Assembly (NCBI RefSeq): GCF_030813235.1
Contig: NZ_JAUSUB010000009.1
Location: forward strand, 62,001-126,000
Reading direction: 5' to 3'
Origin: Cytobacillus purgationiresistens
Lineage (GTDB): Bacteria; Bacillota; Bacilli; Bacillales; Cytobacillaceae
DNA: 64,000 nt
Under the pieces are notes generated by a model. The model was not told where the DNA came from, searched no databases, and worked only from the letters and a program-made list of their open reading frames with translations. Positions 15,734-24,708 of this stretch are shown here, piece by piece. The position numbers and the translations under genes were made by a program. Position 1 is the first letter of the stretch. Every line of letters starts with the position of its first letter.

Positions 15734-17389
15734 TTAATCAATCACTGCCCATTTAAGATCAGGTGATGCCCCATAAGGATGAGTAACAATTCCCTTCACA
15801 CCTGGCTTTTGCAAAAATGCTAAACCATCAAAATATAAAGGCGCTATGACGCCATCTTCAATTAATACCTTCTCTGCTTCCAACAATTTATCAATCCGGA
15901 CTTGATTATTTGCCTCTATCTTCGCAGTGTTTACTAATTCATCATATTTTTCATTTGAATAGTTTCCGCGGAACGGCGGATTAGAAGGCTCTACCCATAA
16001 ATCCAGATAGGTCATAGAATCATTGTAATCTGCACCCCATCTATTGACACCCACTTGATAATCTCCAGCTCTCATCGTATCCAATCGCCCGCTAAATGGC
16101 TGGGTAACAAGTTTGATATCAATACCTAAATTCTTCTTATATTCACTTTGCAAGAACGTTCCTGTATCTTTTGAAAGCGTGTCATCTGAAGTCAAAAGTT
16201 CAATCTGCGGTGTGCCGCCAAGCTCTTCGACCCCTTTCGCCCACAGCTCTTTCGCTTTTTCAATATTAGGTTTAATGATTTCGCCTTGAATTTCTCTAAA
16301 GCTCTTTCCATCTAGGCCAGACATCTCTTCTGCAATTAGGCCATAGGCAGGCTTAGAGCCATTATTTAAAATGACATCAGCCAATACCTGCTGATCATAG
16401 GCTAATTGCATCGCCTTACGAATGTTTTCGTTCGTAAATGGCTCCTTCTCAAGATTAAACTGGATAAAATACGTTCTAAACTCTGTTTCTGAACTGAATT
16501 CTGAACTATCTTGATAAGATTCAACATCTGCAGAAGCTAAGTACACTTTATCAAGGTCACCTGCTTCATATAAATTCAAAGCGGTACTTTGTTCTTTTAT
16601 GACTTTCATATTTACTTTATCAATTGCTACTTTATCGTTATCCCAATACTGCTCATTTCTTTTCATCGTTACCCCTTGTGCCTGATCATATGAGGTTAAG
16701 ACAAATGGACCGTTATAAAGGATGGCATCATAAGTTAAAGCAAACTTATTACCTTTTTCCTCAACGAATGTTTTATTAAGAGGAAAATACGTAACAAAAG
16801 CAGTTAAATCAACGAAAAACGGTGTTGGCTGAATGAGTTCTACAACCAGCGTCTTGTCATCCTTTACTTCAATTGCCACTCCATCCTCTTTCGATTCACC
16901 AGCTGCATATTCCGCACCGCCCTTAATATAATCCGTTAAGATAGAAGCGTAAGAGCCAGCCGTATCCGGATGCATCGCTCTAAGCCATGAATATTTAAAA
17001 TTTTCGGCAGTGACTGCATCTCCATTACTCCACTTAATATCATCCTTTAAAGTAAATGTATAGGTGAGGCCGTCGTCCGACATTTTATAGGTTTCTGCCA
17101 TTGCTGGCTGCGGCTCATTATTCTCATCTAAACGGTATAAGCCTTCCATTACGTTATTTAATACGGAAAACGATATCCCATCCGTCGTTTTCAATTGGTT
17201 TAAGTCAGGTATATCGTTATCCAGACTTAAATTAAGAACCTTTTCACCATTCTCTTCTTTTTCTGCAGCCTTTTTACCATCACCCTCAGCTTCAGTCGGT
17301 TTTGAAGATTCTCCAAAATTGCACCCTGTCAACAGTACCATTACGCTGAACAATAAAAGCATCATCCACTTTGACCAAGATTTCCGCAA
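15734..17389 (-). CDS. oppA: Oligopeptide-binding lipoprotein OppA/DppE-type
   Basis: 551 residues. N-terminal signal with lipobox LLTGC, so the mature protein is anchored by lipid at Cys23 on the outer face of the membrane; a charged E/K linker follows. The body matches the solute-binding family 5: LTYTFTLKDDIKWSNGDAVTAENFKYSW near residue 105-130 and the C-terminal EAEKVLIEDGVIAPLYF. It captures peptides for OppBC. The start is TTG after AGGGGGT. A sigma-54 promoter lies 36 bases upstream. First gene of the oppA-oppB-oppC-asparaginase-oppDF operon. Confidence 0.9.
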   Translation of the reverse strand: MRKSWSKWMMLLLFSVMVLLTGCNFGESSKPTEAEGDGKKAAEKEENGEKVLNLSLDNDIPDLNQLKTTDGISFSVLNNVMEGLYRLDENNEPQPAMAETYKMSDDGLTYTFTLKDDIKWSNGDAVTAENFKYSWLRAMHPDTAGSYASILTDYIKGGAEYAAGESKEDGVAIEVKDDKTLVVELIQPTPFFVDLTAFVTYFPLNKTFVEEKGNKFALTYDAILYNGPFVLTSYDQAQGVTMKRNEQYWDNDKVAIDKVNMKVIKEQSTALNLYEAGDLDKVYLASADVESYQDSSEFSSETEFRTYFIQFNLEKEPFTNENIRKAMQLAYDQQVLADVILNNGSKPAYGLIAEEMSGLDGKSFREIQGEIIKPNIEKAKELWAKGVEELGGTPQIELLTSDDTLSKDTGTFLQSEYKKNLGIDIKLVTQPFSGRLDTMRAGDYQVGVNRWGADYNDSMTYLDLWVEPSNPPFRGNYSNEKYDELVNTAKIEANNQVRIDKLLEAEKVLIEDGVIAPLYFDGLAFLQKPGVKGIVTHPYGASPDLKWAVID

Positions 17390-17424
17390 ATTAAAACCCC
17401 CTATTTTTTATTCAATAGATTAAA

Positions 17425-17440
17425 TGCAATTATTGTGCCA
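17425..17440 (-). promoter_or_regulatory. Sigma-54 promoter of the opp operon
   Basis: On the minus strand TGGCAC-AATAA-TTGCA, an exact match to the sigma-54 core with GG-N10-GC spacing. Transcription would start about 12 bases on, near 17414, just before the oppA leader. Confidence 0.85.
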
Positions 17441-17520
17441 GAATAATTTGTGTGAAAAACTCGAATTTTCTGATAAACTTCTCGAATTTGCTAACCAATT
17501 CACTCCCCAATAACAAATAG

Positions 17521-17548
17521 CCTATTAATTGGTTAACTAATTAATAGG
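17521..17548. promoter_or_regulatory. 28-bp palindrome, candidate enhancer for both sigma-54 promoters
   Basis: CCTATTAATT and AATTAATAGG flank gGTTAACt; only one base pair of the 28 bp breaks the symmetry. It lies between two divergent sigma-54 promoters, about 45 bp from one and 95 bp from the other. A partial copy, TAACCAATT, occurs at 17492-17500. Probable binding site of the activator encoded at 19051-21129. Confidence 0.7.
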
Positions 17549-17576
17549 AACTTCTACTAAATCGTTATCATTTACA

Positions 17577-17594
17577 TTGGTATAGGAATTGCAT
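17577..17594 (+). promoter_or_regulatory. Sigma-54 promoter of the pepV gene
   Basis: TTGGTATAGGAATTGCAT: TGG and TTGC elements at exact GG-N10-GC spacing (17579 and 17591). It covers the ATG at 17593, showing that the true pepV start is further on. Confidence 0.75.
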
Positions 17595-17628
17595 GAAGGT
17601 AATAGAACATTTGTGGGGAGGGAATAGA

Positions 17629-19014
17629 TTGAATTGGAGACATGCTTTGAAAGAACAAGAAAATCACTTATTAAATGACTTAGTTAAACTATTATCTATT
17701 AAAAGCGTAAAAGATCCGGCTACTTTTTCTAAGGAGGCACCTGTAGGTCTAAAGATTAAAGCGGCTTTAGATTATATGCTACAGCTTGCCCAAGCCCATG
17801 GCTTTCGAACGCATAATATCGATGGCCTGGTTGGTTACGCAGAAATAGGACCCGAAACTGCCAAAGAATATATCGCCATCCTCTGTCACCTCGATGTGGT
17901 TCCAGCAACTGGAGAATGGTCATCAGATCCTTTCAGTCCAATCATCAAGGAAGGAAAGCTGTTTGCACGCGGGGCTATCGATGATAAAGGGCCAACAATG
18001 GCTGCCTATTATGCTATCAAATTAATTAAAGAAAGCGGTTTTTCTTTGCAGCATCGCATCCGGATTATTTTTGGCACGGATGAAGAGAGCGGAATGTCCT
18101 GCATGAAGAAATACATAAAGGTTGAGCCTAAGCCTTTAGCCGGCTTTGCTCCTGATGCAGTATTTCCGATTATTCATGCAGAGAAAGGCCAAATTAATGC
18201 AATAATTAAGTACAAGGGCAGCAAAAAGGGACAGATACGCTCTTTCTATTCTGGAGAAAAAGGAAACATGGTGCCCGATTATGCTGAGGCCGTCATATCA
18301 TCAAGTAAAGCGCAGGCTCTAATTCTTAGCGACTTCAATACATTTTTCCAGAATGAACATCAGACTGCCACTATTAAAATAGAAAATGATAAAATCCATT
18401 TTACATTAAAGGGTGTATCAGCCCACGGAATGGAGCCGGAAAAAGGAATCAATGCAGGGACAAAACTTGCCTTCTTTCTAGCTGATCTTTTACCTGAGGA
18501 GCCGTTTATTCAGTTTATTTCCGCTCGGCTGCATGAACGTCATAATGGTGAAGGCCTGAATATTTTCTTCACCGACAAAGTAACTGGTCCGCTAACCGTT
18601 AACCCCGGCACTTTCAGGTATTCTGAAGGTGAAGGAGCTATTTCGCTCAATATACGCTGCCCTGTAGAAACACCCTACTTACGCACAATCGAAAAATTAA
18701 CTGAAGTCATTAAAGAGTATGGCTTTGATATTGAAGAAGTCAGAGAGAAGAAACCACATTTTGTAGATGAGCATCAGCCGGTGATTAAAATTCTGCAGCA
18801 TGCATATGAACTGGAAACCGGTGAAAATGCGAAATTATTGACGACCGGAGGAGCAACCTATGCTCAATTTATCGAGAACGGCGTTGCCTATGGAGCGGTA
18901 TTTCCAGGCAAAGAAAATACTGCACATCAGATCAATGAATATATTATTTTAGAAGATTTATATAAAGCAGCTTCCATTTACGCAACAGCGATTTACCGCT
19001 TAGCAAATATTTGA
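17629..19014 (+). CDS. pepV: M20 family dipeptidase, PepV-type
   Basis: 461 residues. Metal ligands of the M20 family are clear: CHLDVVPATGEW (His, Asp), ARGAIDDKGP (bridging Asp), GTDEESG (catalytic Glu), and a late HQINEY. The large insert (about 190-310) is the PepV lid with VSAHGMEPEKG. The enzyme is a Zn-dependent cytosolic dipeptidase. TTG at 17629 is chosen: GGGAGG sits seven bases before it, and an earlier ATG lies inside the promoter -12 element. Divergent from oppA and under its own sigma-54 promoter, it would cleave peptides the opp system imports. Confidence 0.88.
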   Translation: MNWRHALKEQENHLLNDLVKLLSIKSVKDPATFSKEAPVGLKIKAALDYMLQLAQAHGFRTHNIDGLVGYAEIGPETAKEYIAILCHLDVVPATGEWSSDPFSPIIKEGKLFARGAIDDKGPTMAAYYAIKLIKESGFSLQHRIRIIFGTDEESGMSCMKKYIKVEPKPLAGFAPDAVFPIIHAEKGQINAIIKYKGSKKGQIRSFYSGEKGNMVPDYAEAVISSSKAQALILSDFNTFFQNEHQTATIKIENDKIHFTLKGVSAHGMEPEKGINAGTKLAFFLADLLPEEPFIQFISARLHERHNGEGLNIFFTDKVTGPLTVNPGTFRYSEGEGAISLNIRCPVETPYLRTIEKLTEVIKEYGFDIEEVREKKPHFVDEHQPVIKILQHAYELETGENAKLLTTGGATYAQFIENGVAYGAVFPGKENTAHQINEYIILEDLYKAASIYATAIYRLANI

Positions 19015-19035
19015 TTATACTCCCTGGAGTTGAAA

Positions 19036-19063
19036 GAGCAGGTGCTTCCTTTAGCACCTGCTC
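19036..19063. terminator. Hairpin at the pepV/regulator convergent junction
   Basis: Perfect 11-bp stem GAGCAGGTGCT / AGCACCTGCTC with a 6-base loop; it overlaps the stop codon of the minus-strand gene. There is no U-tract on either strand. Confidence 0.55.
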
Positions 19064-21129
19064 CTACTGAATAACTCTATAAATCTCCTCCCTTTTTCAG
19101 TAATCTTACTGCCTGCTCTTCCTCTCTCAATACCAATCAGTTCATGATCGTTCAAAACCTTCTGCCTATAACGAAGCTGATGGGTGGTCAGAAGCAGCCC
19201 CTGTTCACGTAATTCATCCATCATTGCATCTCTGCCGGCTGACAATACTGCCTCTCTATTAAGGTAAGTCAATATGCAAAGCATATCTTCAAGAAAACCC
19301 TTTTGCAATAAATCATCGTGAATTTCTACTAAACCCTCTTGTTGATGAACAACAACCAACGGCTGATGTGCACGAGCATTTCCAAAGGGCAGCTCCTCTT
19401 TATGCACCTTATCCTCACAAATATGGGCAACATATTCAACCACATTACGCAGTTCTCTTACATTCCCTGGCCAATCATAATTTTCACAAGCCTGAATCGC
19501 TTCCCTTGTAAAAACAAAAGGAGTCCGCCCCAGCCTTTCTTGAAATTCCTTTGAAAATAGGTTGATTAATAAAATAATATCTTCTTTTCTTTCCCTCAGA
19601 GGCAAAAGGCGAAGCGGCAGGACATTCAGCCGATAAAATAAATCCTCTCTAAATAACCCTTCCTCAATTAATCTCTTGAAATTTTTATTGGTCGCGGCAA
19701 TAATTCTTACATCAAGAGGAATTAAGGTATCTCCTCCCACACGCATAATTTGCCTCTCCTGAATCACTCGTAAAAGCCGATTCTGAATAACCGGGGAGGC
19801 ATCCCCTATTTCATCGAGAAAAATACTGCCTAAATGTGCCTGCTCGAACATCCCGACATGCCCGTTTTTTCTCGCACCCGTAAAGGATCCCGGTTCGTAG
19901 CCAAAGAGTTCACTCTCCATCAAGCTTTCAGAAATCGCTCCAAAATTCACACCAACAAACGGAAGCTCCCTTCTAAAGGAGTCTCGGTGAATGGCCTGTC
20001 CAAGCACTTCCTTTCCTGTCCCTGTTTCTCCAAGGATAAGTACGGTGGAATCACTTTTTGCCAGGCGACTAGCAATCTTTAACATGTCAATGACTGATGC
20101 ACTTACTGTTTTAATATCATCGAATCGATACCTTGTCATTAAGTTTTTTTGTTTTGCTTTCGATCGATAATCATATTCAATCTTTTGATAATCCTCGGCT
20201 TTTCGAAATAGAATCAACGTATGATGGACTTCAGAATCGACCATAATTCTTTTCTTTCTCATATGAAAAGTAGTGCCTTCAATCTCAACAAAGCTTGCTT
20301 GGCCGACTTCCAGCTTCCTAATCGCATAGTAAAAGGCTGGTGGAATATTCTCTAACTGTTGGTTTCCTCTAATTTGAGCTATTTGCAAGAACTCATCAGC
20401 TGTTTTATTGTAAGCCTTTAATTCATTATGATTATTATAAACAAGGACGCCGTCTTCAATATTTTGCACCACACTATCCAAAGTGTTTTGGAGAATCCTA
20501 GATTTAAATATTTCATTTCGCAATTCTTTAGAAAGCTCAACCAATGATTGTACATACCGTGCTGATAAATGGATTTCGGACGAAAATGGAGATATATTAA
20601 AGTAGTTAAATATTTCTACTAATGTAGAAATATCGATCAGTCGACTGCCAATGTTATAGGTTTTCTGGATCGTATCGGGAATGAATTGAGGTTCTCCTGG
20701 AGTAATTGCAATCTGGATAGTTCGATCAATCGGTTCCTGTGGAAAATAAGGTTGAAAATCGAGTTCAATACCAATTTCCTTAAGGAGGGAAATAGATTCT
20801 TCTGCCGACTGCTTCAAATCACTTACTAAATACACGTTTGTCCCCTTTGATATTTTTAATAGTTCACCAATCCTAGCGTAGTTTATCGTTCTCCTTGTAA
20901 TAATATGAGGTGTTTGGTTATCTAAATAAGGCCTTGCCATTTTGTAAACAATCTGGCTTGATACTAATATCAATGAACATTGCCTAGTCGCGGCATACTC
21001 TAAATCATCGATTGTCAGCCCTGAAATATCAAAGAACTCCAATAAACCGATATCAGTCAGTTGATCCATTAGGCTTTTTAATGTATTTTCAGTATATGTG
21101 ACTATAAGAAGGCTTTCCTTCGCACGCAA
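19051..21129 (-). CDS. Sigma-54-dependent transcriptional activator (PrpR_N-like sensor, PAS, AAA+, winged helix)
   Basis: 692 residues. Residues 1-195 look like a PrpR_N-type sensor domain; about 205-310 is PAS-like ([19 protein letters not shown]). The AAA+ core (about 335-565) has Walker A GETGTGKE, the sigma-54 contact loop as GSFTGA in place of GAFTGA, Walker B [10 protein letters not shown] and [26 protein letters not shown]-like sensor region. The C-terminus is not a Fis-type helix-turn-helix but appears as a winged helix ([18 protein letters not shown] to [12 protein letters not shown]). TTG start with AAGGAGG. Sits beside the sigma-54 promoters it likely activates in response to amino acid or peptide signals (inferred). 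Confidence 0.85.
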   Translation of the reverse strand: [692 protein letters not shown]

Positions 21130-21314
21130 GATGGCGTCCTCCTTTTTATAAATGATTTTATCATAGAAAACACAGGGTCATTTGTACTCATTTGATAGAA
21201 AAAGGAAGAAAAACAATAGAACCCTGGCTTTGCAGGAATCATAACGATGCTTTGAAGCCCTCATGCGGGCGATTTTCAATTTAATACCTATCCACCATTG
21301 AAAGGATGTACAAA

Positions 21315-21827
21315 ATGAACAAGCAAACCGCTAACGATTGGATTAAAGGATTGCAGCTGGAGGCGCATCCTGAAGGAGGATTCTTCAGAAGTACGTTTTC
21401 TTCTGAGGAAGAAATCACGGATTTCAACGGAAGATTTGAGGGCCAAAGAAGTCTCTACACCAGTATATATTTTCTGTTAAGATCACAAGATGTTTCTCAT
21501 TTCCACCGCCTCAAATCAGATGAGCTATGGTATTATCACGCTGGCAGCTCACTAACCGTCCATTTGATTCATGAAAATGGAAAATATGAAGAAATAAAAT
21601 TAGGATTAGACATTGAAAATGGAGAAGTCCCTCAAGCGAAGGTTCCGAAAAACGCAATTTTCGGTTCATCCGTCATGAATCAAAATACATATTCGCTTGT
21701 AGGGTGTATGGTTTCCCCAGGTTTTGATTTTGCGGACTTTGAGCTTTTTACTCAAGATGAATTATTAGCTCAATATCCACAACATGAAGAAGTCATTAGA
21801 AAGCTGACCTATACGGAACTTCCTTAA
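21315..21827 (+). CDS. Cupin_5 (DUF985) family protein
   Basis: 170 residues. WIKGLQLEAHPEGGFFRSTF at the start and the block TSIYFLLRSQDVSHFHRLKSDELWYYHAG carry the histidines and glutamate that bind metal in the cupin barrel; VGCMVSPGFDFADFEL closes the fold. Function in bacteria is unknown. The second ATG (21315) is preferred since AAAGGA lies eight bases before it and only one before the first ATG. Single gene, ended by a hairpin at 21834. Confidence 0.82.
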   Translation: MNKQTANDWIKGLQLEAHPEGGFFRSTFSSEEEITDFNGRFEGQRSLYTSIYFLLRSQDVSHFHRLKSDELWYYHAGSSLTVHLIHENGKYEEIKLGLDIENGEVPQAKVPKNAIFGSSVMNQNTYSLVGCMVSPGFDFADFELFTQDELLAQYPQHEEVIRKLTYTELP

Positions 21828-21833
21828 AATTGG

Positions 21834-21868
21834 AGCTGTCGCTATAAAATGAGTGGCAGCTTCTTTAT
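21834..21868 (+). terminator. Terminator of the cupin gene
   Basis: AGCTGTC / GGCAGCT stem (one G-U pair) with a 14-base loop, followed by TCTTTATTTAATTTTT. Confidence 0.6.
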
Positions 21869-22359
21869 TTAATTTTTGAAGCACGAACCATTCCTAAAAT
21901 AATTGGTATCATCACTCCCACACACAACACTGGCAAAAACCACATTCCGAGCGATTCCGACCAGCCTAATGCTAAGCGGATGGATTGGACAAGAATAGTA
22001 CCGAAAGAGATCAAACATATATTCTTCGTTACATTCAGTAACTTTCTGCTATTCAAATAAAACGCTTCCGCATTCGCTTCATTCAGCCTATCTGGATAAT
22101 TGTGAACATGAGGAAACTTCTCTAGTATTCCAAGGAAAAGCCACATGAATATACCGATGATCGGAAGAATGAAAAGTTCAAATTTAGAACCCCATCGGTC
22201 CACCTCGCCTGCCGCATTATAATGCCCAGGCACTTGTTCAGGGAGCTGTGCCCAGGAAATGATGAGAAATACAATAGCGCTGATAAACGATAGGCCACCA
22301 ATAATGTCCCAAATCCATTCTGATTTTGTTCTGCGTAACTTTAAAACTGGCCTATTCAA
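21865..22359 (-). CDS. DUF1648-type membrane protein
   Basis: 164 residues with four hydrophobic segments. The first loop, LPEQVPGHYNAAGEVDRWGSK, is the DUF1648 hallmark shared with SdpI-like immunity proteins (V-P-x-H-x-x-x-G-x-x-D-x-x-G/S). No SdpI C-terminal domain is present. Start is TTG, about ten bases after GAGAGGGA. Role unknown. Confidence 0.75.
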   Translation of the reverse strand: MNRPVLKLRRTKSEWIWDIIGGLSFISAIVFLIISWAQLPEQVPGHYNAAGEVDRWGSKFELFILPIIGIFMWLFLGILEKFPHVHNYPDRLNEANAEAFYLNSRKLLNVTKNICLISFGTILVQSIRLALGWSESLGMWFLPVLCVGVMIPIILGMVRASKIK

Positions 22360-22458
22360 AGTGAAGTCATCCCTCTCTTATATCTTCCTTATAATTATTT
22401 ACGAATAGGCGCTTTAAAAGTTTCATGAAGCCTAACTTGCCAGTCGCAAGTATGTAAC

Positions 22459-23061
22459 TTAAAATAATTCTCTTAATAGAATCAATGCCGTTATCCAAAT
22501 AAATATTGCTGAGCATTTATTAACCACCATAAATAGCTTCCCTGATCCATCCAGCCTTTTCATCATTCTCCCAGCTAAAGCCAATCCAAAAAACCAGCAC
22601 CATGAAACGAAAATACAGGTGAAAGTAAATATCCAAGTGTCATATGCTTCATAGCGAAGTGCACTTGTTCCTATAACCCCTACTGTATCCAGAATCGCAT
22701 GAGGATTGAGCAAAGAAACTGAGAGCGCAAAAAGAACTTGTTTCTTCATTGGCAATCCATCTACGTTCTCTGCAACTTGCGGCCTCGCTCTCCACATCGT
22801 ATACCCCATAAAAATTAAAAAGAGCACACCACCGCCCATCAGCAGCAACCGCAATCCCTCCATCTGAGCAACGAGTGCTGATACGCCTAAAACTGCTAGT
22901 AAAATTAAAAGCGTATCACAAAGAGATGCCGTTATAACTGCAGGGCTCGCTTTCAAAAAAGTGCTTTGCTCCGCTCCCTGTGAAAAAATAAAAACATTCT
23001 GTACGCCCAGTGGCAATATCAGGCCAAATGCCAGCAGAAATCCGTGCACCAAAGGCTCCAC
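22459..23061 (-). CDS. LysE/ArgO-type amino acid exporter
   Basis: 200 residues with six TM segments. The N-terminal GFLLAFGLILPLGVQNVFIFSQG is the LysE family motif, and LLNPHAILDTVGVIG is the second conserved block (N-P-x-A). Members export basic or other amino acids. Start GTG near GAGAGG. Divergent from the MocR regulator gene, 100 bases apart, so the regulator probably controls this exporter; the substrate is not known. Confidence 0.85.
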   Translation of the reverse strand: MEPLVHGFLLAFGLILPLGVQNVFIFSQGAEQSTFLKASPAVITASLCDTLLILLAVLGVSALVAQMEGLRLLLMGGGVLFLIFMGYTMWRARPQVAENVDGLPMKKQVLFALSVSLLNPHAILDTVGVIGTSALRYEAYDTWIFTFTCIFVSWCWFFGLALAGRMMKRLDGSGKLFMVVNKCSAIFIWITALILLRELF

Positions 23062-23110
23062 ACCTCTCGCCCCCTTCCCCCTTTATTATATTTATGGTAA
23101 AAAGAAAGGA

Positions 23111-23145
23111 AACAACCAATTGGATGGATTAACAACCAACCAATT
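23111..23145. promoter_or_regulatory. Candidate MocR operator: direct repeats
   Basis: AACAACCAA occurs at 23111 and 23131, and CCAATT at 23116 and 23140, just before the MocR start in the divergent gap. MocR regulators usually bind direct repeats about two turns apart. Confidence 0.5.
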
Positions 23146-23161
23146 AAAAGGATTTGATTAA

Positions 23162-24583
23162 ATGAACTGGAAGCCCAATCGATCATCCCATTTATCCTTG
23201 CATATACAAATCACTGATTGGATAAAGGAGCGCATTCAAAATGGAGAATGGACTGTGGGAACGAAACTGCCGGCCCAGCGAAGGCTCGCGGAGAATTTTG
23301 AAGTGAATCGCAGTACAGTTGTAGCTGCACTGGATGAGCTGACCGCTGATGGATTAATAGAAACAAGACCTGGCGGCGGCACTTATATATCAAACGACAG
23401 CTGGAATATCCTCTTAAAAAATGCTCAGCCTGACTGGGATAAGCATATTACTGAGAGCATTCACGAACCTAACTACCATACCATTCAATTAATTAATGAA
23501 TATGAACAGGATCAAGATATCATACGTTTAGGGACAGGAGAGCTTTCTCCTTCCCTTTTGCCTGCCGACGCTATCGAGCAAGCACTTCAGAGTATCACAC
23601 TTCAACCGAGAGATATGGGTTACTCTGAACCGAAAGGAAACAAAAAACTAAGATCTGTACTCAGCCAGCATCTAAAGAATAGAAACATTCATGCTTCACC
23701 AGATAATATATTAATTGTCTCCGGTGCCCTTCAGGCATTGCAGCTGATCTCTTTAGGCTTGCTTGAGCAAGGGTCTGTTGTTTTCCAAGAATCTCCATCC
23801 TATTTGAATTCTGTCCATCCGTTTCAATCAGCAGGGATGCAGGTCATATCTTTTCAAAAAAATGAGGAAATGCAAACTAAACTTAAAAACTATAGCAGCA
23901 GGAAACAATCGATTTTTTATACCGTTCCCACCTTACATAACCCCACCGGCAGCACGATGACATTGGGGGAGCGCCGCCATCTTTTGGAGACCTGTCATTC
24001 TCTGCATATCCCAATTATTGAAGATGATGTATACCATGATCTCTTATTCAGCCACGATACCTTGCCAGCATTGAAAGCTTTAGACGAATCTGGTCAAGTC
24101 CTCTACATAGGGAGTCTTTCTAAGACATTAAGCCCTGGGTTAAGAATCGGATGGATTGTTGGACCTCAGCCGGTGATTAATAGATTAGCAGATATAAAAA
24201 TGCAAACAGATTACGGATCAAGCGCCATTTCTCAGCAAATCGCAGCCCATTGGCTTCAAAGTCAGTTATATGAAAAGCACTTACATGTGCTAAGGAGCGA
24301 ATTAGAGAAACGGGCTCAATTTATGCACACCCTTCTGCTTAAATATTTCTCGGACGCAGCTTCTTGGCATAAGCCCACAGGCGGATTCTATATTTGGCTA
24401 AGGTTTAATAAACCAATCGTAAATAAATCTCTTTTCCTTAGACTGATAAAACAACAAATTTTAATCAACCCAGGCTATATTTATAATCCCCATGATCAGC
24501 ATCATATCCGCCTGTCCTATGCCTACGCGGACTTAGCTGAGATGGAAAAAGGATTAGTCATACTTAAGCAGGCTTTACGGTAA
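23162..24583 (+). CDS. MocR-type regulator (GntR HTH fused to aminotransferase fold)
   Basis: 473 residues. Residues 1-75 form a GntR winged helix: HIQITDWIKERIQNGEWTVGTKLPAQRRLA and VNRSTVVAALDELTADGLIETRPGGGTY. The rest is an aminotransferase class I fold, with YSEPKG-N, PTLHNPTGSTM, EDDVYHDL and the PLP lysine in GSLSKTLSPGLRIGW. It would use PLP or a PLP-amino acid as effector and act on the divergent LysE gene. ATG follows AAAAGGA. A terminator hairpin with T7 lies right after it. Confidence 0.88.
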   Translation: MNWKPNRSSHLSLHIQITDWIKERIQNGEWTVGTKLPAQRRLAENFEVNRSTVVAALDELTADGLIETRPGGGTYISNDSWNILLKNAQPDWDKHITESIHEPNYHTIQLINEYEQDQDIIRLGTGELSPSLLPADAIEQALQSITLQPRDMGYSEPKGNKKLRSVLSQHLKNRNIHASPDNILIVSGALQALQLISLGLLEQGSVVFQESPSYLNSVHPFQSAGMQVISFQKNEEMQTKLKNYSSRKQSIFYTVPTLHNPTGSTMTLGERRHLLETCHSLHIPIIEDDVYHDLLFSHDTLPALKALDESGQVLYIGSLSKTLSPGLRIGWIVGPQPVINRLADIKMQTDYGSSAISQQIAAHWLQSQLYEKHLHVLRSELEKRAQFMHTLLLKYFSDAASWHKPTGGFYIWLRFNKPIVNKSLFLRLIKQQILINPGYIYNPHDQHHIRLSYAYADLAEMEKGLVILKQALR

Positions 24584-24589
24584 TAACAA

Positions 24590-24627
24590 AAACCTCCTTA
24601 TTCATAAGGGAGGTTCCGCTTTTTTTA
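24590..24627 (+). terminator. Terminator of the MocR gene
   Basis: AACCTCCTTA and TAAGGGAGGTT form a stem with one bulge and a TTCA loop, followed by CCGC and seven Ts. Confidence 0.8.
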
Positions 24628-24708
24628 CATCTATCTGTTACTTAACGGACATCGGATATGAAACAGCAGCCTGCCAGTTGATTGGCTGGAGAAAGAATAG
24701 TCCACTCG

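Noticed and set aside
17593-17595. ATG as the pepV start
   Set aside because: It lies within the -12 element of the sigma-54 promoter and has no binding site; TTG at 17629 has GGGAGG.
24664-24690. Terminator after metY
   Set aside because: Only a 5-bp stem and no U-tract on the minus strand.
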